Shown piece after piece: positions 26,550 through 35,888 of a stretch of 64,000 nucleotides of DNA. Where the stretch lies: assembly GCA_016196925.1 (NCBI GenBank), contig JACPWS010000011.1, positions 18,735 through 82,734 of the forward strand. Direction: 5' to 3'. Under the pieces are notes generated by a model, which saw only the letters and a list, made by a program, of their open reading frames with translations, searched no databases and had not been told where the DNA came from. A program made the translations under genes and the position numbers. Numbering within the stretch: the stretch's first letter is position 1; each line of letters begins with the position of its first letter. The DNA is from Burkholderiales bacterium (GTDB taxonomy: Bacteria > Pseudomonadota > Gammaproteobacteria > Burkholderiales > Burkholderiaceae_D).

Positions 26550-26849
26550 TTATTCGCCGTGATGTCGGCGTGGCAGCGCCACCGAATCGGCCCAGGTGTC
26601 AATGGAGATCGGTCGCGGCGCTTGCCGGGAGCGGTAATGGTTTTGCAGGGAAAAAATCTCTTGCAAAATGCCAGGAGGGAAACCGGCTCTGTGACCGCGT
26701 TGATCGAACAAGAGGCTGGCTAGGTAATCTTCAAAAGTGGCGGCTTCCCAATGTAGTGCCATCTTTTCCACGATGTGCGGATAATTCTTTTCCAGAAGGT
26801 GCGGATAAGTCTCTTCCGACCCGAGCTGCTGCGCGAATTTGCTGTTCAT
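26550..26849 (-). CDS. Small conserved protein of unknown function
   Basis: About 99 residues from MNSKFAQQLG; TAGGAA sits six bases before this ATG. An alternative GTG at 26867 is less likely. The sequence pattern YPHIVEKMALHWEAATFEDYL, LLFDQRGHRAGFPPGILQEI and LQNHY looks like a helical domain that I believe recurs as a hypothetical protein in betaproteobacteria, but I cannot name it. No signal peptide or membrane segment. It converges on ubiD, 15 bp apart. Confidence 0.65.
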   Translation of the reverse strand: MNSKFAQQLGSEETYPHLLEKNYPHIVEKMALHWEAATFEDYLASLLFDQRGHRAGFPPGILQEIFSLQNHYRSRQAPRPISIDTWADSVALPRRHHGE

Positions 26850-27055
26850 GTTTTTTCCTAAGCTCACGTTTGGAAAATTGCTATGAAGCCCATGGTGTTG
26901 CCCGCTATGGGCTTAATATAATCAGCAATTTGTCTTTCGACAATAACTTTCGCTTATTTAGCTGATGTTACGCAGAGCCATGTCGAGAAAAAGTATTTTT
27001 GTCCATGTATGTATTTCATGGGCAGCGCTTTTTCAGATGTATCAGTAAATAAAAA

Positions 27056-27084
27056 AGGGTGGACTTCACGCCCACCCCCAAAAA
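27056..27084 (-). terminator. Terminator of the ABC/M1 operon
   Basis: On the minus strand GGGTGG (27072-27077 region) pairs with CCACCC (27057-27062) across a nine-base loop, followed by a T-rich run (complement of AAAAAA at 27051-27056). Confidence 0.7.
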
Positions 27085-27109
27085 AAACTCCGATTACAGT
27101 TCGGCGCGA

Positions 27110-30100
27110 TTACTTGCTGGACATCTCCACTTTGATCAGATTGTCATCCGGCTTGCGATCAACATATTTGTTGTCGGGGTCGATGCCGGCCTTGGTCGGT
27201 TCGCCTTTGACTATCATGCTGAAGGTCATTTCCTTGCGGTCGATGAACTTGCGTTCGCGCAGCAGGGAATTGCCGTCCTTGTCGTCGACACCGATGTCTA
27301 TCCAGTCTTTCAGGGCGACTTCTTTCTCCACCCCGAGTTCATCCGCCTTCAGCTTGTTGGCGGCGAGCTTGATGCTGACTTCGTACTTGCCGTCGGCCAC
27401 AGGCTTGGCGCTGGCGGAGAGGGCGCGATTTTCGAACAGGATGATGGATTCGAACAAGTCGGCTATCAGGTACTGCTTATCTTGCGGCGTCACTTTGCGC
27501 AAGGCATCCACCAGCGCCTTGGCGTTGGCGTATGGCGCGCCCTGATTGGCATGGGCGGCGATGACTTCACGCAGGGCGGCATTCACCTTGTCTTCGCCTA
27601 TCATGTCTTGCAGCAGATACATGGCCAGGCTGCCTTTCTGGTAATGGATGTACTGCTGGTTTTCATTGTGCGCCAGCGGCAATTCCTTCTTGCGTTCCTG
27701 GCTGCGGCCGAACAGGTAACGATCCAGTTCGTATTTCAGGAACTTGCGCATCTTGGCTTCGCCATACGCCTGTTTCATCACCATCAAGGCTGAGTATTGC
27801 GCCAGCGATTCCACCAGTACGGTCGCACCCTTGGTATTGCCGGACACCACCTGATGCGCCCACCATTGATGGCCCATTTCATGCGCGGTGATGTAAAACG
27901 GGTAATCGATGTCTTTCGGGTCCTTGTCGTCGACTTTGGCGATGAAACCTATCCCTTCCGAATACGGGATAGTGTTCGGGAAAGCCTGGGCAAAGCTGGC
28001 GTAACGCGGGAACTCGACGATACGCACCAGTTTATGCTGGTAAGGGCTGTAATTCTCGGTGTAATAGGCGAGCGAGGCTTGCACCCCTTTAACCATGCGT
28101 TCCAGATTGTATTCGTGCCCTTTCTGGTAGTCGATTTCGATAGGGATGTCTTTCCATTGCGCCTTCTTGACGCTATACGCGCCGGATTGAAAGGCATAGA
28201 AATTCAGGATAGGCAGTTCGGGCGCGTAGTGGAAATAACGGCGGCCATCCTGTTCCCATTCACGTTTCAGGGTGCCGGGCGCGATCGCCATCTGGTCGGC
28301 GCTGGTGGAAACCACGGCGTCAAACGTGATCCAGTCGGCGTCGTTGGAAATATAGCTGTTGGCCAGACCTTTAGGGTCTTCGCGTTCCGCCATGCGCTCT
28401 TTTTCCGGCAGACCGTGTTTGCGCCTTTCCTTTTCCTCGCTGAGTTCCAGGTTGGGCTGGTAACCGATGTGCGGCATCAACTGGCTGTTGAAGAAAGTGC
28501 CGTTATACAGTACGTGCTGGCCGCTGCTCATGCCGAGCAGGGTTTTCGGTGCGTATTCCAGCTCGAAATGCAGGGCCAGTTTTTCACCAGCTTGCAGGGC
28601 AGGACTCAGTTTGTAGCTGAGGAAGTTGTGCTCGCGGTCGTCGATCGCTGCGCTTTGCCGGCGGTCGAACTGCATGCTGGCGATGCGGGCGTCTTCATGC
28701 TGGACGATGAAGATTTCATTGATCGCTGCGTTAGTGCGGTTGACCAGCTGGTAATCGCCCTTGATGCGGGCAGTACGGGTGACCGGGAAAATATCCACCG
28801 CCAGTTTGACATCGGTAATGCGCGGCTGTGGACGGCTTTCATATTGCTTGTACTTCTTCTCGTACTCGGCATTCTCGGCTTGTTGCGTGAAGCTGTTTTT
28901 GTAGTGATTCAGGATATTGGTGTAATAAAACAGCACGCCACCGGCGCCCACAAACACGCACAGGCCGAGCGCCAGCAAGCTGCCCGTGCCTTTGCTCAGG
29001 CTCAGACGCGCCAGCCGCAGACGCCCACGCAGATCGCCGGTGGCGCCGCGCACCCACAACAGCATGGCGGCGGCCAGCAGCATCAGCGACGCGCCACCCC
29101 AGAACACCTGATACCAGCGCACGGCGGGCAAGAAGTGACCATAGCCGTTGATGGCGGAATAGGTGATCTGCGGGATGTTGCCAAATCTGAGCATGGGGTG
29201 CTCTATCCCCATCCCGGGCAAGGCGATATCGGCGATGTAATACACGATCATCACAAAATAACCGACGTATTTATGATTGACGATCACCTGTACCGCCATC
29301 GCCAGCACCGCCAGCAGCGCATAGTCCGGCCATTGCAGCGAGAATAACTGGAACAGATAGTGTCCCAACTCGTAGTTGGTATAGCCCTTGAAAGTCTGGA
29401 TCAGCAAGCCGCACAACATCAGCACCGCCAGCAGGGCGCCTTGCAGCACCACCAGGGAGAGCAACTTGGACAGCAAGGGCAGCCAGTTCGGCACCGGCAG
29501 CGCATCCAGCAATTGCGCAACGCGGGCATCGCGTTCGCGCCACACCAGTTCGCCGGCGTAAAAGGTGGTGATGATCAGCATGAACAGGCTGAAGCTGCCG
29601 CCCAGCACTTCCAGCACCGCAAAGGTGACCGGATAAGTCGAGGTGCCGTAAATCTTGGTGACGGCGTTGGACAGTGCGAACATGAACAGCACGCCGCACA
29701 GCAGGATCACGATGAAATACACATTCTTGACCGTTTCGCGCAGATTCAGCCAGCTCTGGCGCCAGAACAGTTGCCACAGGCCGGCAGCGGAGAAGCGCGG
29801 TTGCACCCGTGGCACGCTGGTCACCGCCGGCGCTGCGACGGCTTTTTCTTTCTTTTGTTTGCCGGCAGTGCTGATTGCGGCAAAGTTAAAGCGCCAGTAG
29901 CACAGCACTATCATCACGATGCCGACCGCGCCCCAGATCAGGCGATTGATCAGGAACAGGCCGGTCAGCGGCACCAGCTTGCTGTTCTTATCGGCGATGC
30001 TCCAGTATTCGGTCACGCGGCTGATGGCGGCGGAACCAAACGGGTCGAGCAGGGCGCCCAGCGTGCGGTTATCCAGGTCGCGCAAGAAGGAGCTGGCGAT

Positions 30101-30685
30101 CATATAGCCGATCAGCAACACCACGCTGGCCACATACACCGGCAACATGCGGCGGAACAAGGCGCCCAGCGTGAAGAAGATCGCACCGAACACCAGGAAA
30201 TTAGGCACGATAGAGTACAGGTAAGGCATCACATAAGCGGCCGGGATAGGTTGTCCCAGTCGTACCGCTTCTATGCCGGGCAGGTAACAACCGAGCCAGG
30301 CGCCCAGACCCAGGCTGGAAAAAATCGCCAGCAAGGCGAGGAAGGCGCCTAAAAAGCGTCCGCCCAGATATTGCAGCTTGGTGAGTGGTGCACTGTAAAA
30401 AAAGTGCCAGATATTGTGTTCCACATCCTGCTGCACGGCGCGTCCCATCATGGCGGCCACGATCACGACCCCCAGGTAGCCGAGGAAGGCGATGGTTTGC
30501 GACACCGCGACCGGCGCATTGATATGCACCTTGCCGCCGAAATCGATCACCGCGCCGGAGAAAGCGCCGCCGGCGGCCGCCATCCACAACATCGCCAGCG
30601 AGAAAAACATCAGGAAATACACATAAGTCGACAGGCTGCGGAATTTCTGCCGCAGCTCAAAGGAAAGTATGGCTAACATGGTCAC
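27110..30685 (-). CDS. ABC-2 permease fused to M1-family aminopeptidase
   Basis: A 1191-residue fusion. Residues 1-590 contain two sets of about six membrane helices in the ABC-2 style, beginning MLAILSFELRQKFRSLSTYV. After another helix near 590 (LLALGLCVFVGAGGVLFYY), residues 640-1191 form a periplasmic M1 metallopeptidase: HEMGHQWWAHQ with His935, Glu936 and His939 as zinc/catalytic residues and VLVESLAQYSALM supplying the third zinc ligand. The zinc site is complete, so peptidase activity is likely. The matching ATPase gene ends three bases upstream, so the two form one transporter. Such permease-peptidase fusions are known in many Gram-negatives; the substrate is unknown. Confidence 0.92.
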   Translation of the reverse strand: MTMLAILSFELRQKFRSLSTYVYFLMFFSLAMLWMAAAGGAFSGAVIDFGGKVHINAPVAVSQTIAFLGYLGVVIVAAMMGRAVQQDVEHNIWHFFYSAPLTKLQYLGGRFLGAFLALLAIFSSLGLGAWLGCYLPGIEAVRLGQPIPAAYVMPYLYSIVPNFLVFGAIFFTLGALFRRMLPVYVASVVLLIGYMIASSFLRDLDNRTLGALLDPFGSAAISRVTEYWSIADKNSKLVPLTGLFLINRLIWGAVGIVMIVLCYWRFNFAAISTAGKQKKEKAVAAPAVTSVPRVQPRFSAAGLWQLFWRQSWLNLRETVKNVYFIVILLCGVLFMFALSNAVTKIYGTSTYPVTFAVLEVLGGSFSLFMLIITTFYAGELVWRERDARVAQLLDALPVPNWLPLLSKLLSLVVLQGALLAVLMLCGLLIQTFKGYTNYELGHYLFQLFSLQWPDYALLAVLAMAVQVIVNHKYVGYFVMIVYYIADIALPGMGIEHPMLRFGNIPQITYSAINGYGHFLPAVRWYQVFWGGASLMLLAAAMLLWVRGATGDLRGRLRLARLSLSKGTGSLLALGLCVFVGAGGVLFYYTNILNHYKNSFTQQAENAEYEKKYKQYESRPQPRITDVKLAVDIFPVTRTARIKGDYQLVNRTNAAINEIFIVQHEDARIASMQFDRRQSAAIDDREHNFLSYKLSPALQAGEKLALHFELEYAPKTLLGMSSGQHVLYNGTFFNSQLMPHIGYQPNLELSEEKERRKHGLPEKERMAEREDPKGLANSYISNDADWITFDAVVSTSADQMAIAPGTLKREWEQDGRRYFHYAPELPILNFYAFQSGAYSVKKAQWKDIPIEIDYQKGHEYNLERMVKGVQASLAYYTENYSPYQHKLVRIVEFPRYASFAQAFPNTIPYSEGIGFIAKVDDKDPKDIDYPFYITAHEMGHQWWAHQVVSGNTKGATVLVESLAQYSALMVMKQAYGEAKMRKFLKYELDRYLFGRSQERKKELPLAHNENQQYIHYQKGSLAMYLLQDMIGEDKVNAALREVIAAHANQGAPYANAKALVDALRKVTPQDKQYLIADLFESIILFENRALSASAKPVADGKYEVSIKLAANKLKADELGVEKEVALKDWIDIGVDDKDGNSLLRERKFIDRKEMTFSMIVKGEPTKAGIDPDNKYVDRKPDDNLIKVEMSSK

Positions 30686-30688
30686 TCC

Positions 30689-31594
30689 TTATGCCGCGCG
30701 GGAGCCGGTCGCCGCGCCGTGCTGCAGCAAACCAGCCATGGCCGAGAAATACACATCTTCCAGGTCGCCCTGGGTGGTGCTGAAACCTTCGCCGGGATGG
30801 GCGTCGGCGTACACGTGGATCAGGGTGCGGCCGGCAGTCAGGCGGCTGGAAATCACTTGATATTGCTGCTGGAATTGCGCCAGTTCGGCTTTGTCGATAA
30901 AGCGTTTCCAGATTTTGCCCTGGATCTGGTCTATCAATTGCAAGGGCTGGCCAGTCAGGATTACCGAGCCTTTATCGATCACCGCCATGTGATTGCATAG
31001 GTCGGCCACGTCTTCCACGATATGAGTGGACAGGATCACGATCTTGTCGGCGCCGATGTCGGACAACAGGTTGTGGAAGCGCACGCGCTCTTCCGGATCG
31101 AGGCCGGCAGTCGGTTCATCCACGATGATCAGCTGCGGATCGCCGAGCAAGGCCTGGGCGATGCCGAAGCGCTGGCGCATGCCGCCGGAGAAGCCGCCCA
31201 CATGCTTATTTTTGACGTTGTACAGATTGGTCTGGTGCAGCAGCGCTTCCACTACTTCTTTCCGTTCCTTACGCTGATCGAGCCCCTTCAGTACGGCGAA
31301 GTGGTCCAGCAGATCATAGGCGCTGACTTTCGGGTACAGCCCGAAATCCTGCGGCAGATAACCGAGCATGCGGCGCACCGTGTCTTTATGGGTGCGGATA
31401 TCGATCGCGTCCAGATGCGCCGTGCCGGAATCGGCATCCTGCAGTGTGGCCAGCGTGCGCATCAATGTCGATTTGCCGGCGCCGTTAGGGCCGAGCAAGC
31501 CGAACATGCCGGCCGGTATCGTCAGGCTGATGTCGTTCAAGGCTTGTACGCCGGTGCTATATTTTTTTGACAGATGCTGTATACGAAGTTCCAT
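30689..31594 (-). CDS. ABC transporter ATP-binding protein
   Basis: A 301-residue ATPase. Walker A GLLGPNGAGKSTLMRTLAT near residue 34, Q-loop LGYLPQDFGLYP, signature GGFSGGMRQRFGIAQALLG, Walker B QLIIVDEPTAGLDPEERVR and switch His in VILSTHIVED. It belongs to the ABC-2 exporter class and is paired with the downstream permease-M1 fusion, three bases apart. Upstream non-coding DNA contains the dyad ATTTGC-N6-GCAAAT (31660-31677), a possible operator. Confidence 0.95.
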   Translation of the reverse strand: MELRIQHLSKKYSTGVQALNDISLTIPAGMFGLLGPNGAGKSTLMRTLATLQDADSGTAHLDAIDIRTHKDTVRRMLGYLPQDFGLYPKVSAYDLLDHFAVLKGLDQRKERKEVVEALLHQTNLYNVKNKHVGGFSGGMRQRFGIAQALLGDPQLIIVDEPTAGLDPEERVRFHNLLSDIGADKIVILSTHIVEDVADLCNHMAVIDKGSVILTGQPLQLIDQIQGKIWKRFIDKAELAQFQQQYQVISSRLTAGRTLIHVYADAHPGEGFSTTQGDLEDVYFSAMAGLLQHGAATGSRAA

Positions 31595-31867
31595 TGCTTG
31601 TCCTTATCTGTTGTTGTGAGAACGTCTTCTGCATGTTGTGCGCGAAGCATGATACTGCAATTTGCATATTGGCAAATATCTTTCGGCATGCGGAATCCAC
31701 TGATAATATTGAAATGTTGAGGTTGGCGCTTTTTGCATGCGATGAAAACGCCGAAACGCGGGATCAAGGCCCGGAAGCAGGGTGCGAAATCCCCTTGAGT
31801 CCGGAGGCGCCTGTTGCAGCCGGAGAAAAGCTAGCGCGTTTTTATTCCCATGCGCTATAATGCTCGC
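31595..31867. promoter_or_regulatory. Intergenic region with promoters for the ABC operon and the SRP RNA
   Basis: Gene-free 270 bp. ATTTGC (31660-31665) and GCAAAT (31672-31677) form a dyad on the ABC-operon side. TATAAT at 31856-31861, seven or eight bases before the SRP RNA, is a perfect -10 box for it; no strong -35 is visible at the right distance. Confidence 0.6.
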
Positions 31868-31966
31868 TGGCGGGCCCCTGCGCATTGCGGCATGGCCAAT
31901 CTGGTCAGGTCGGGAACGAAGCAGCCACAGTCATTTCCCGCAAGTGCCGCAGACCAGGCTCGCCAA
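31868..31966 (+). ncRNA. ffs: Signal recognition particle RNA (4.5S type)
   Basis: The conserved SRP apical stem is read directly: CTGGTCAGGTCGGGAACGAA then GCAGCCA, against the textbook GGTCAGGTCCGGAAGGAAGCAGCCA. Outer arms GGCGGGCC (31869-31876) and GGCTCGCC (31957-31964) pair with one G-U, giving a single long hairpin of about 97 nt, the small bacterial type. A TATAAT box lies just upstream. It binds Ffh and targets membrane proteins to the translocon. The apical loop is GGGAACGAAG rather than GGAAGGAAG, still compatible with a GNRA-like tetraloop. Confidence 0.93.
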
Positions 31967-32122
31967 CTTAACTCTTCCTGCTTTACCCTCCCTTTCTCTG
32001 CCTAAGACTGTCGCCGTTTCTAAGCGATTATGTGCGTGCGCCTTGTGTTTCTCCGGGTTTAAATTATGCTGAACCGGCACTTCCCGGTTTTATCCCCAGA
32101 ACACGATTCAAGGAGACTACTG

Positions 32123-32587
32123 ATGAAAACCTTCAGCAAATTTTTGTTGTCCTTTTTGTTGGGCCTGGGCTTGCTGGTTCCCGCCTTCGCGGCTGACGAG
32201 CGGGGGACGACAGAACAGGCGATGGCGATGGTAAAGAAGGGCATTGCCTACATCAAGGAGCATGGCAAGGAAAAAGCGTTTGCCGAATTCTCTAATACTG
32301 CGAACAAGGACTTCCATGATCGTGATCTTTATCTGTTCGTATATGACATGAGTGGCAATAACATGACGCACGGCAATAATCCCAAGATGGTAGGGAAAAA
32401 CATGATGGACCTGAAAGACAGTGACGGTAAATTGATCGTCAAGTCCATGATCGATGTGGTCAACAGCAAGGGTAAGGGCTGGGTCGATTACAAATGGCCG
32501 AACCCCATGACTAAGGCGCTGGAAATGAAATCGAGCTATGTGGAAAAACTCGACAATTATTTTGTCGGTTGCGGCGCTTATAAATAA
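32123..32587 (+). CDS. Periplasmic single Cache-domain protein
   Basis: A 154-residue protein with signal peptide (MKTFSKFLLSFLLGLGLLVP, cleavage after AFA). The mature part is a small Cache domain: helix with AMAMVKKGIAYIKEHGKEKA, then FHDRDLYLFVYDMSGNNMTH, NPKMVGKNMMDLKDSDGK and GWVDYKWPNP, ending VGCGAYK. Such stand-alone Cache proteins probably bind small organic ligands in the periplasm and may feed a chemoreceptor. AAGGAGAC at 32110-32117 fixes the start. Monocistronic with its own terminator. Confidence 0.88.
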   Translation: MKTFSKFLLSFLLGLGLLVPAFAADERGTTEQAMAMVKKGIAYIKEHGKEKAFAEFSNTANKDFHDRDLYLFVYDMSGNNMTHGNNPKMVGKNMMDLKDSDGKLIVKSMIDVVNSKGKGWVDYKWPNPMTKALEMKSSYVEKLDNYFVGCGAYK

Positions 32588-32607
32588 ACTCTGTTTCCCG
32601 CTGAAAC

Positions 32608-32639
32608 GCCCCCTGGCAGGATTCCGGGGGGCTTTTTTT
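32608..32639 (+). terminator. Rho-independent terminator after the Cache gene
   Basis: GCCCCCTGG (32608-32616) and CCGGGGGGC (32624-32632) form a GC-rich stem followed by seven T. Confidence 0.9.
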
Positions 32640-32756
32640 CGTCGCCGCGACTGCCGCCGGCACCGTTTTTGCGTGGCCCTTGTGTCAGCTCAATGCCGAC
32701 CCGCCTCGGATAAATATTATTTATAGTGCGGGATATACCGTTTTTCGGAGAGGGAA

Positions 32757-33551
32757 GTGAAAAAAGCCAAGGACCGCCACGCCAGCGACGATTCCCAGAT
32801 ATTCCCACTGACGCAAAGATTCCTGGCGTGGTTTACGCGCCCCTGGCTGTTGTTGGGTTTAATTTTGTCGATTCCCGCCTTTTATCTGCTGCTGGCCGGC
32901 GAAACCGATGCTGCGCGCAGGGCAGGTCATATCATGTACGGAGCGGTGGCTTTCATCATCGCGGGCGACACTGTGGCGCAATGGAAATTGAACCGGCACA
33001 GAGAACGCCGCAGCGGCAAGATGCTGTTGGATATCCTCATTGTCGTGGGCTGTTTGCTGAGCGCCATACCTTTCGATACGCCTTGGAGTACGACCGGGTG
33101 GCTGCTGCGACTGGGCTTGTGCGCGGCGATCGTGTTGCGCATCGCCACTTTGGTATTGCGTCAGATGCGGCCCAGTCATCTGGTGCAAATGCTGATGCTG
33201 GCTTTGCTGATGCTGACTTCGGCCGGCGCCGGTTTTTATTGGCTGGAGCCGAATGTCTTGAATTACGCGGACGGCGTCTGGCTGGCGTTTACCACTGTGG
33301 CGACCGTCGGTTACGGCGATATCGTGCCGTCGACCCCGGCTTCCAAAATATTCGCGGTATTCATCGTTTTGTTCGGTTACGCCATGTTTTCCATCGTGAC
33401 GGCGAACATCGCCGCGCTATTCGTCGGTAAAGAAGAGGCAGTGCTGGAGCGCGAATTGCATGCCGATATACGCGCGCTGGCGCAAGAGCTTGCGGCGTTA
33501 AGAGAAGAATTGCGCCGCCGGGAAAGTCCGCTACCGCAAAACGAAGCCTAA
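32757..33551 (+). CDS. Voltage-gated-like potassium channel, six helices
   Basis: A 264-residue inner-membrane channel. Six hydrophobic segments (from WLLLGLILSIPAFYLLLAG to IFAVFIVLFGYAMFSIVTAN) surround the selectivity filter TTVATVGYGDIVP near residue 180. Segment four has only a few arginines, so voltage sensing is uncertain. The C-terminal tail (LERELHADIRALAQELAALR) is a coiled coil that should help tetramer assembly. It starts at a GTG preceded by GGAGAGGGA. Confidence 0.9.
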   Translation: MKKAKDRHASDDSQIFPLTQRFLAWFTRPWLLLGLILSIPAFYLLLAGETDAARRAGHIMYGAVAFIIAGDTVAQWKLNRHRERRSGKMLLDILIVVGCLLSAIPFDTPWSTTGWLLRLGLCAAIVLRIATLVLRQMRPSHLVQMLMLALLMLTSAGAGFYWLEPNVLNYADGVWLAFTTVATVGYGDIVPSTPASKIFAVFIVLFGYAMFSIVTANIAALFVGKEEAVLERELHADIRALAQELAALREELRRRESPLPQNEA

Positions 33552-33602
33552 GCATGAACATCTTACGGCGCCAAGCCCCGCATCCCGACGGGAATGGAGA
33601 AT

Positions 33603-34502
33603 TTAGCCGCGCTTGAAGCGCGCATCCTGCGCCAGCGCTTGCCCGGCAAAATCGATGAAGGCCGACAATTTGCGCGGTGTGCCGCGCGCGCTAGGATAGA
33701 CCATGTGGATGGTCGATGGCGGCAGGCGCCAATCGGGCAATACGCGCTCCAGCTGACCCGCTCGCAGCGATTCATAGACGTGGAAACCCGGCACCCAGCC
33801 TATACCCACGCCGGCCAGCAGGCTGGGCAATAGGGCGTCGGCCGGGGCGCACACCAGGCAGGCGTGCAGGCTCAGATGCTGTTTCTGGCCGGCGCCGGAT
33901 ACCAGGTCCAGCGCTTGCAGATCGCGCGTCAAACTTAGGAAGCGGTGCCGGTGCATATCGGCCGGCAATTGCGGCCGGCCATGGGCCTCCAGATAAGCGG
34001 GGCTGGCGCACAGCACACGCTCCACCGTGCCCACCGCGCGCGCGATCAGCGAACTGTCGGCCAGCGCCCCCATGCGGAAGGCCAGATCGACGCCTTCTTC
34101 TATCAGGTTGATCTTGTGGTCGACCAGTAGCGCCTCGACTTCGATTTCCGGATAGCGCAGCATGAACTCGGCGATCAGCGGCGCCAATACCACACGGCCG
34201 AAACTGCTGGGTGCGGTCAGACGCAGCAAGCCGCGCGGTTCCAGTTTGGCGTGCGCGGCCAGCTCCAGCTCTTCCTTCAGTATTTGCACCTGGGCCGCAG
34301 TGCGCTGGTACAACTGGCGCCCGTCTTCGCTCAGGGTCAGTGCGCGTGTGCTGCGCTGAACCAGGCGCAGCCCCAGTTCGGCTTCCAGCCGCGCCAGATT
34401 GCGCGACAGGGTGGAGGTGGGAACCCCGCTCTTGTCGCTGGCCTTGGCCAGACTGCCGGCGTCGGCAATAGCAATGAAAGAAGAGAGCAGGTCGAGGTGC
34501 AT
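33603..34502 (-). CDS. LysR-family transcriptional regulator
   Basis: About 299 residues from MHLDLLSSF. The N-terminal winged helix-turn-helix reads FIAIADAGSLAKASDKSGVP, TSTLSRNLARLEAELGLRLV and QRSTRALTLSEDG, typical of the AaeR/DsdC-like aromatic subgroup. The C-terminal effector domain is complete. It is divergent from the DUF5519 gene with 105 bp between, and an SDR gene follows, so these are likely targets. The effector is unknown. Confidence 0.92.
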   Translation of the reverse strand: MHLDLLSSFIAIADAGSLAKASDKSGVPTSTLSRNLARLEAELGLRLVQRSTRALTLSEDGRQLYQRTAAQVQILKEELELAAHAKLEPRGLLRLTAPSSFGRVVLAPLIAEFMLRYPEIEVEALLVDHKINLIEEGVDLAFRMGALADSSLIARAVGTVERVLCASPAYLEAHGRPQLPADMHRHRFLSLTRDLQALDLVSGAGQKQHLSLHACLVCAPADALLPSLLAGVGIGWVPGFHVYESLRAGQLERVLPDWRLPPSTIHMVYPSARGTPRKLSAFIDFAGQALAQDARFKRG

Positions 34503-34607
34503 GTGGATTATTCCAAAAATGGGATTGCGCCATCCAATTTTCATGGCTTCTGCTGCAAATGTGGAAGAAGTATAGTGGCTTCACACCTACTTCACAGGAA
34601 TTTCAGC

Positions 34608-35096
34608 ATGACGCACTACACCCGCCTGCCGGCCCGAACCGGCGCTAAGCCCAGCACCACGCCGAGAACGCCGCATCAACAACTGGACCAGACCAGTCCG
34701 CTTGAACTGCAGGAAAAACTATGGCAGCGCATGATGGGTCTGGCCGGCGTCAGTATCCGGCCCAGCGGTATTTCCGTACCCGGCACGCGCGCCCTGTGGC
34801 TGGAGCAAGCCGGCAACCCCGATGCATTCATGGTCGGCCGCGAATTCGCCCATTTGCATCCGGCCCACGACGGCAGCTTGCACATGATCCTCGATCCGCA
34901 TAGTCATGCCCTGGCCATGGCCGGCGGCTGGGCCGAATCGCATCCGCTGGCCGGCCGCTACACCTCACGCACCAATGTCCTGGTGTATGGGCCGCGCGAC
35001 GAAGCCGAGCTGGACGTGGTGTGGTGGCTGGTACAGCAATCGTATCGCTATGCCAGCGGATTGGCCGCCGAACCGCCAACGCAGCTCCAGCACTAA
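34608..35096 (+). CDS. DUF5519 (luciferase-domain) family protein
   Basis: A 162-residue protein. The conserved core is AHLHPAHDGSLHMILDP, then GWAESHPLAGRY and LVYGPRDEAELDVVWWLVQQ, all hallmarks of this small alpha/beta family whose members are named after a luciferase domain but mostly lack known activity. Around residue 50 there is also RPSGISVPGTRALWL. It is divergent from a LysR regulator and upstream of an SDR gene, with a REP-type hairpin pair between this gene and the SDR gene. Confidence 0.8.
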   Translation: MTHYTRLPARTGAKPSTTPRTPHQQLDQTSPLELQEKLWQRMMGLAGVSIRPSGISVPGTRALWLEQAGNPDAFMVGREFAHLHPAHDGSLHMILDPHSHALAMAGGWAESHPLAGRYTSRTNVLVYGPRDEAELDVVWWLVQQSYRYASGLAAEPPTQLQH

Positions 35097-35132
35097 ATTT
35101 TTATCTTAGGAAACGCAGATTAATTCAAAAAG

Positions 35133-35205
35133 CGTCATTCCCGCGAAAGCGGGAATCCATGTAAATCAAACACTTAGGTGGATCCCCGCTTTCGCGGGGA
35201 TGACG
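35133..35205. repeat. REP-type inverted pair
   Basis: Two palindromic units in opposite orientation: 35133-35159 starts CGTCATTCCCGCGAAAGCGG and 35180-35205 starts GGATCCCCGCTTTCGCGGGG and ends TGACG. They are the common proteobacterial REP form. Located between the DUF5519 and SDR genes, so the two may be separated transcriptionally or the RNA stabilised. Confidence 0.88.
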
Positions 35206-35258
35206 AAATCAGAATAAATCCGTGCTTCCCTTACTTCATCAACACAAAAGGAAACACC

Positions 35259-35864
35259 ATGAAAATCCTATTGATAGGCAGCAACGGCACCATAGGCGCT
35301 GCAGTACAACAACGCCTGATTGAAAGCGGCCATAACGTGATCGGCGCCAATTATCAGGCCGGCGATCACCAGGTCGATTTGTCGGACAAGGCCAGTATCG
35401 CCGCTTTGTTCGAACGCGTCGGCCGCATCGACGCCGTCGTTTCCAGCGCCGGCCAATCCCAATTCGGCCCCTTGCTGGGCCTGAACGATGCCGATTTTGC
35501 ACTCGGCCTTGACAATAAGCTGATGGGACAAGTGAATTTGCTGCGTATAGGCGTGCCTTATCTGAATGATGGCGGCTCCATCACCCTGACCAGCGGCGCA
35601 CTGGCGCACAGTCCCATGCCCGGCAGTGCGGCCATCAGTCCGGTGAATGCGGCCGTCGAAGGTTTTGTGCGCGCCGCCGCGCTGGAGTTGCCGCGCGGCT
35701 TGCGCGTGAATGCCGCCAGCCCGGTGTTCGTGACCGAGACTGCGCTTGCCATGGGCATGGATACCAGTCATACGCTGTCGGCCGCGACTACCGCCAAAAC
35801 TTATCTGGCCAGCGTGACGGGCGACATGACGGGACAGGTGCTGGACGCGCGCGCTTACGCCTGA
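35259..35864 (+). CDS. Short-chain dehydrogenase/reductase
   Basis: A 201-residue small SDR. KILLIGSNGTIGAAVQQRL gives the nucleotide-binding glycine motif at the N-terminus; AVVSSAGQSQFG matches the NAG-type strand. The catalytic Ser lies in SITLTSGAL. The YxxxK motif is not clean: the expected place reads AAISPVNAAVEGFV, so Tyr and Lys are replaced by other residues; many short SDRs of this group look the same. AAAAGGAAAC before the ATG at 35259 supports the start. Possibly controlled by the upstream LysR protein; substrate unknown. Confidence 0.85.
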   Translation: MKILLIGSNGTIGAAVQQRLIESGHNVIGANYQAGDHQVDLSDKASIAALFERVGRIDAVVSSAGQSQFGPLLGLNDADFALGLDNKLMGQVNLLRIGVPYLNDGGSITLTSGALAHSPMPGSAAISPVNAAVEGFVRAAALELPRGLRVNAASPVFVTETALAMGMDTSHTLSAATTAKTYLASVTGDMTGQVLDARAYA

Positions 35865-35888
35865 GAGCGGGAGCGCGCCGGTCCAGGC

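Noticed and set aside
27797..29347. 516-codon plus-strand frame opposite the permease-M1 gene
   Set aside because: Antisense shadow of a well-supported gene; no ribosome site or recognisable domain.
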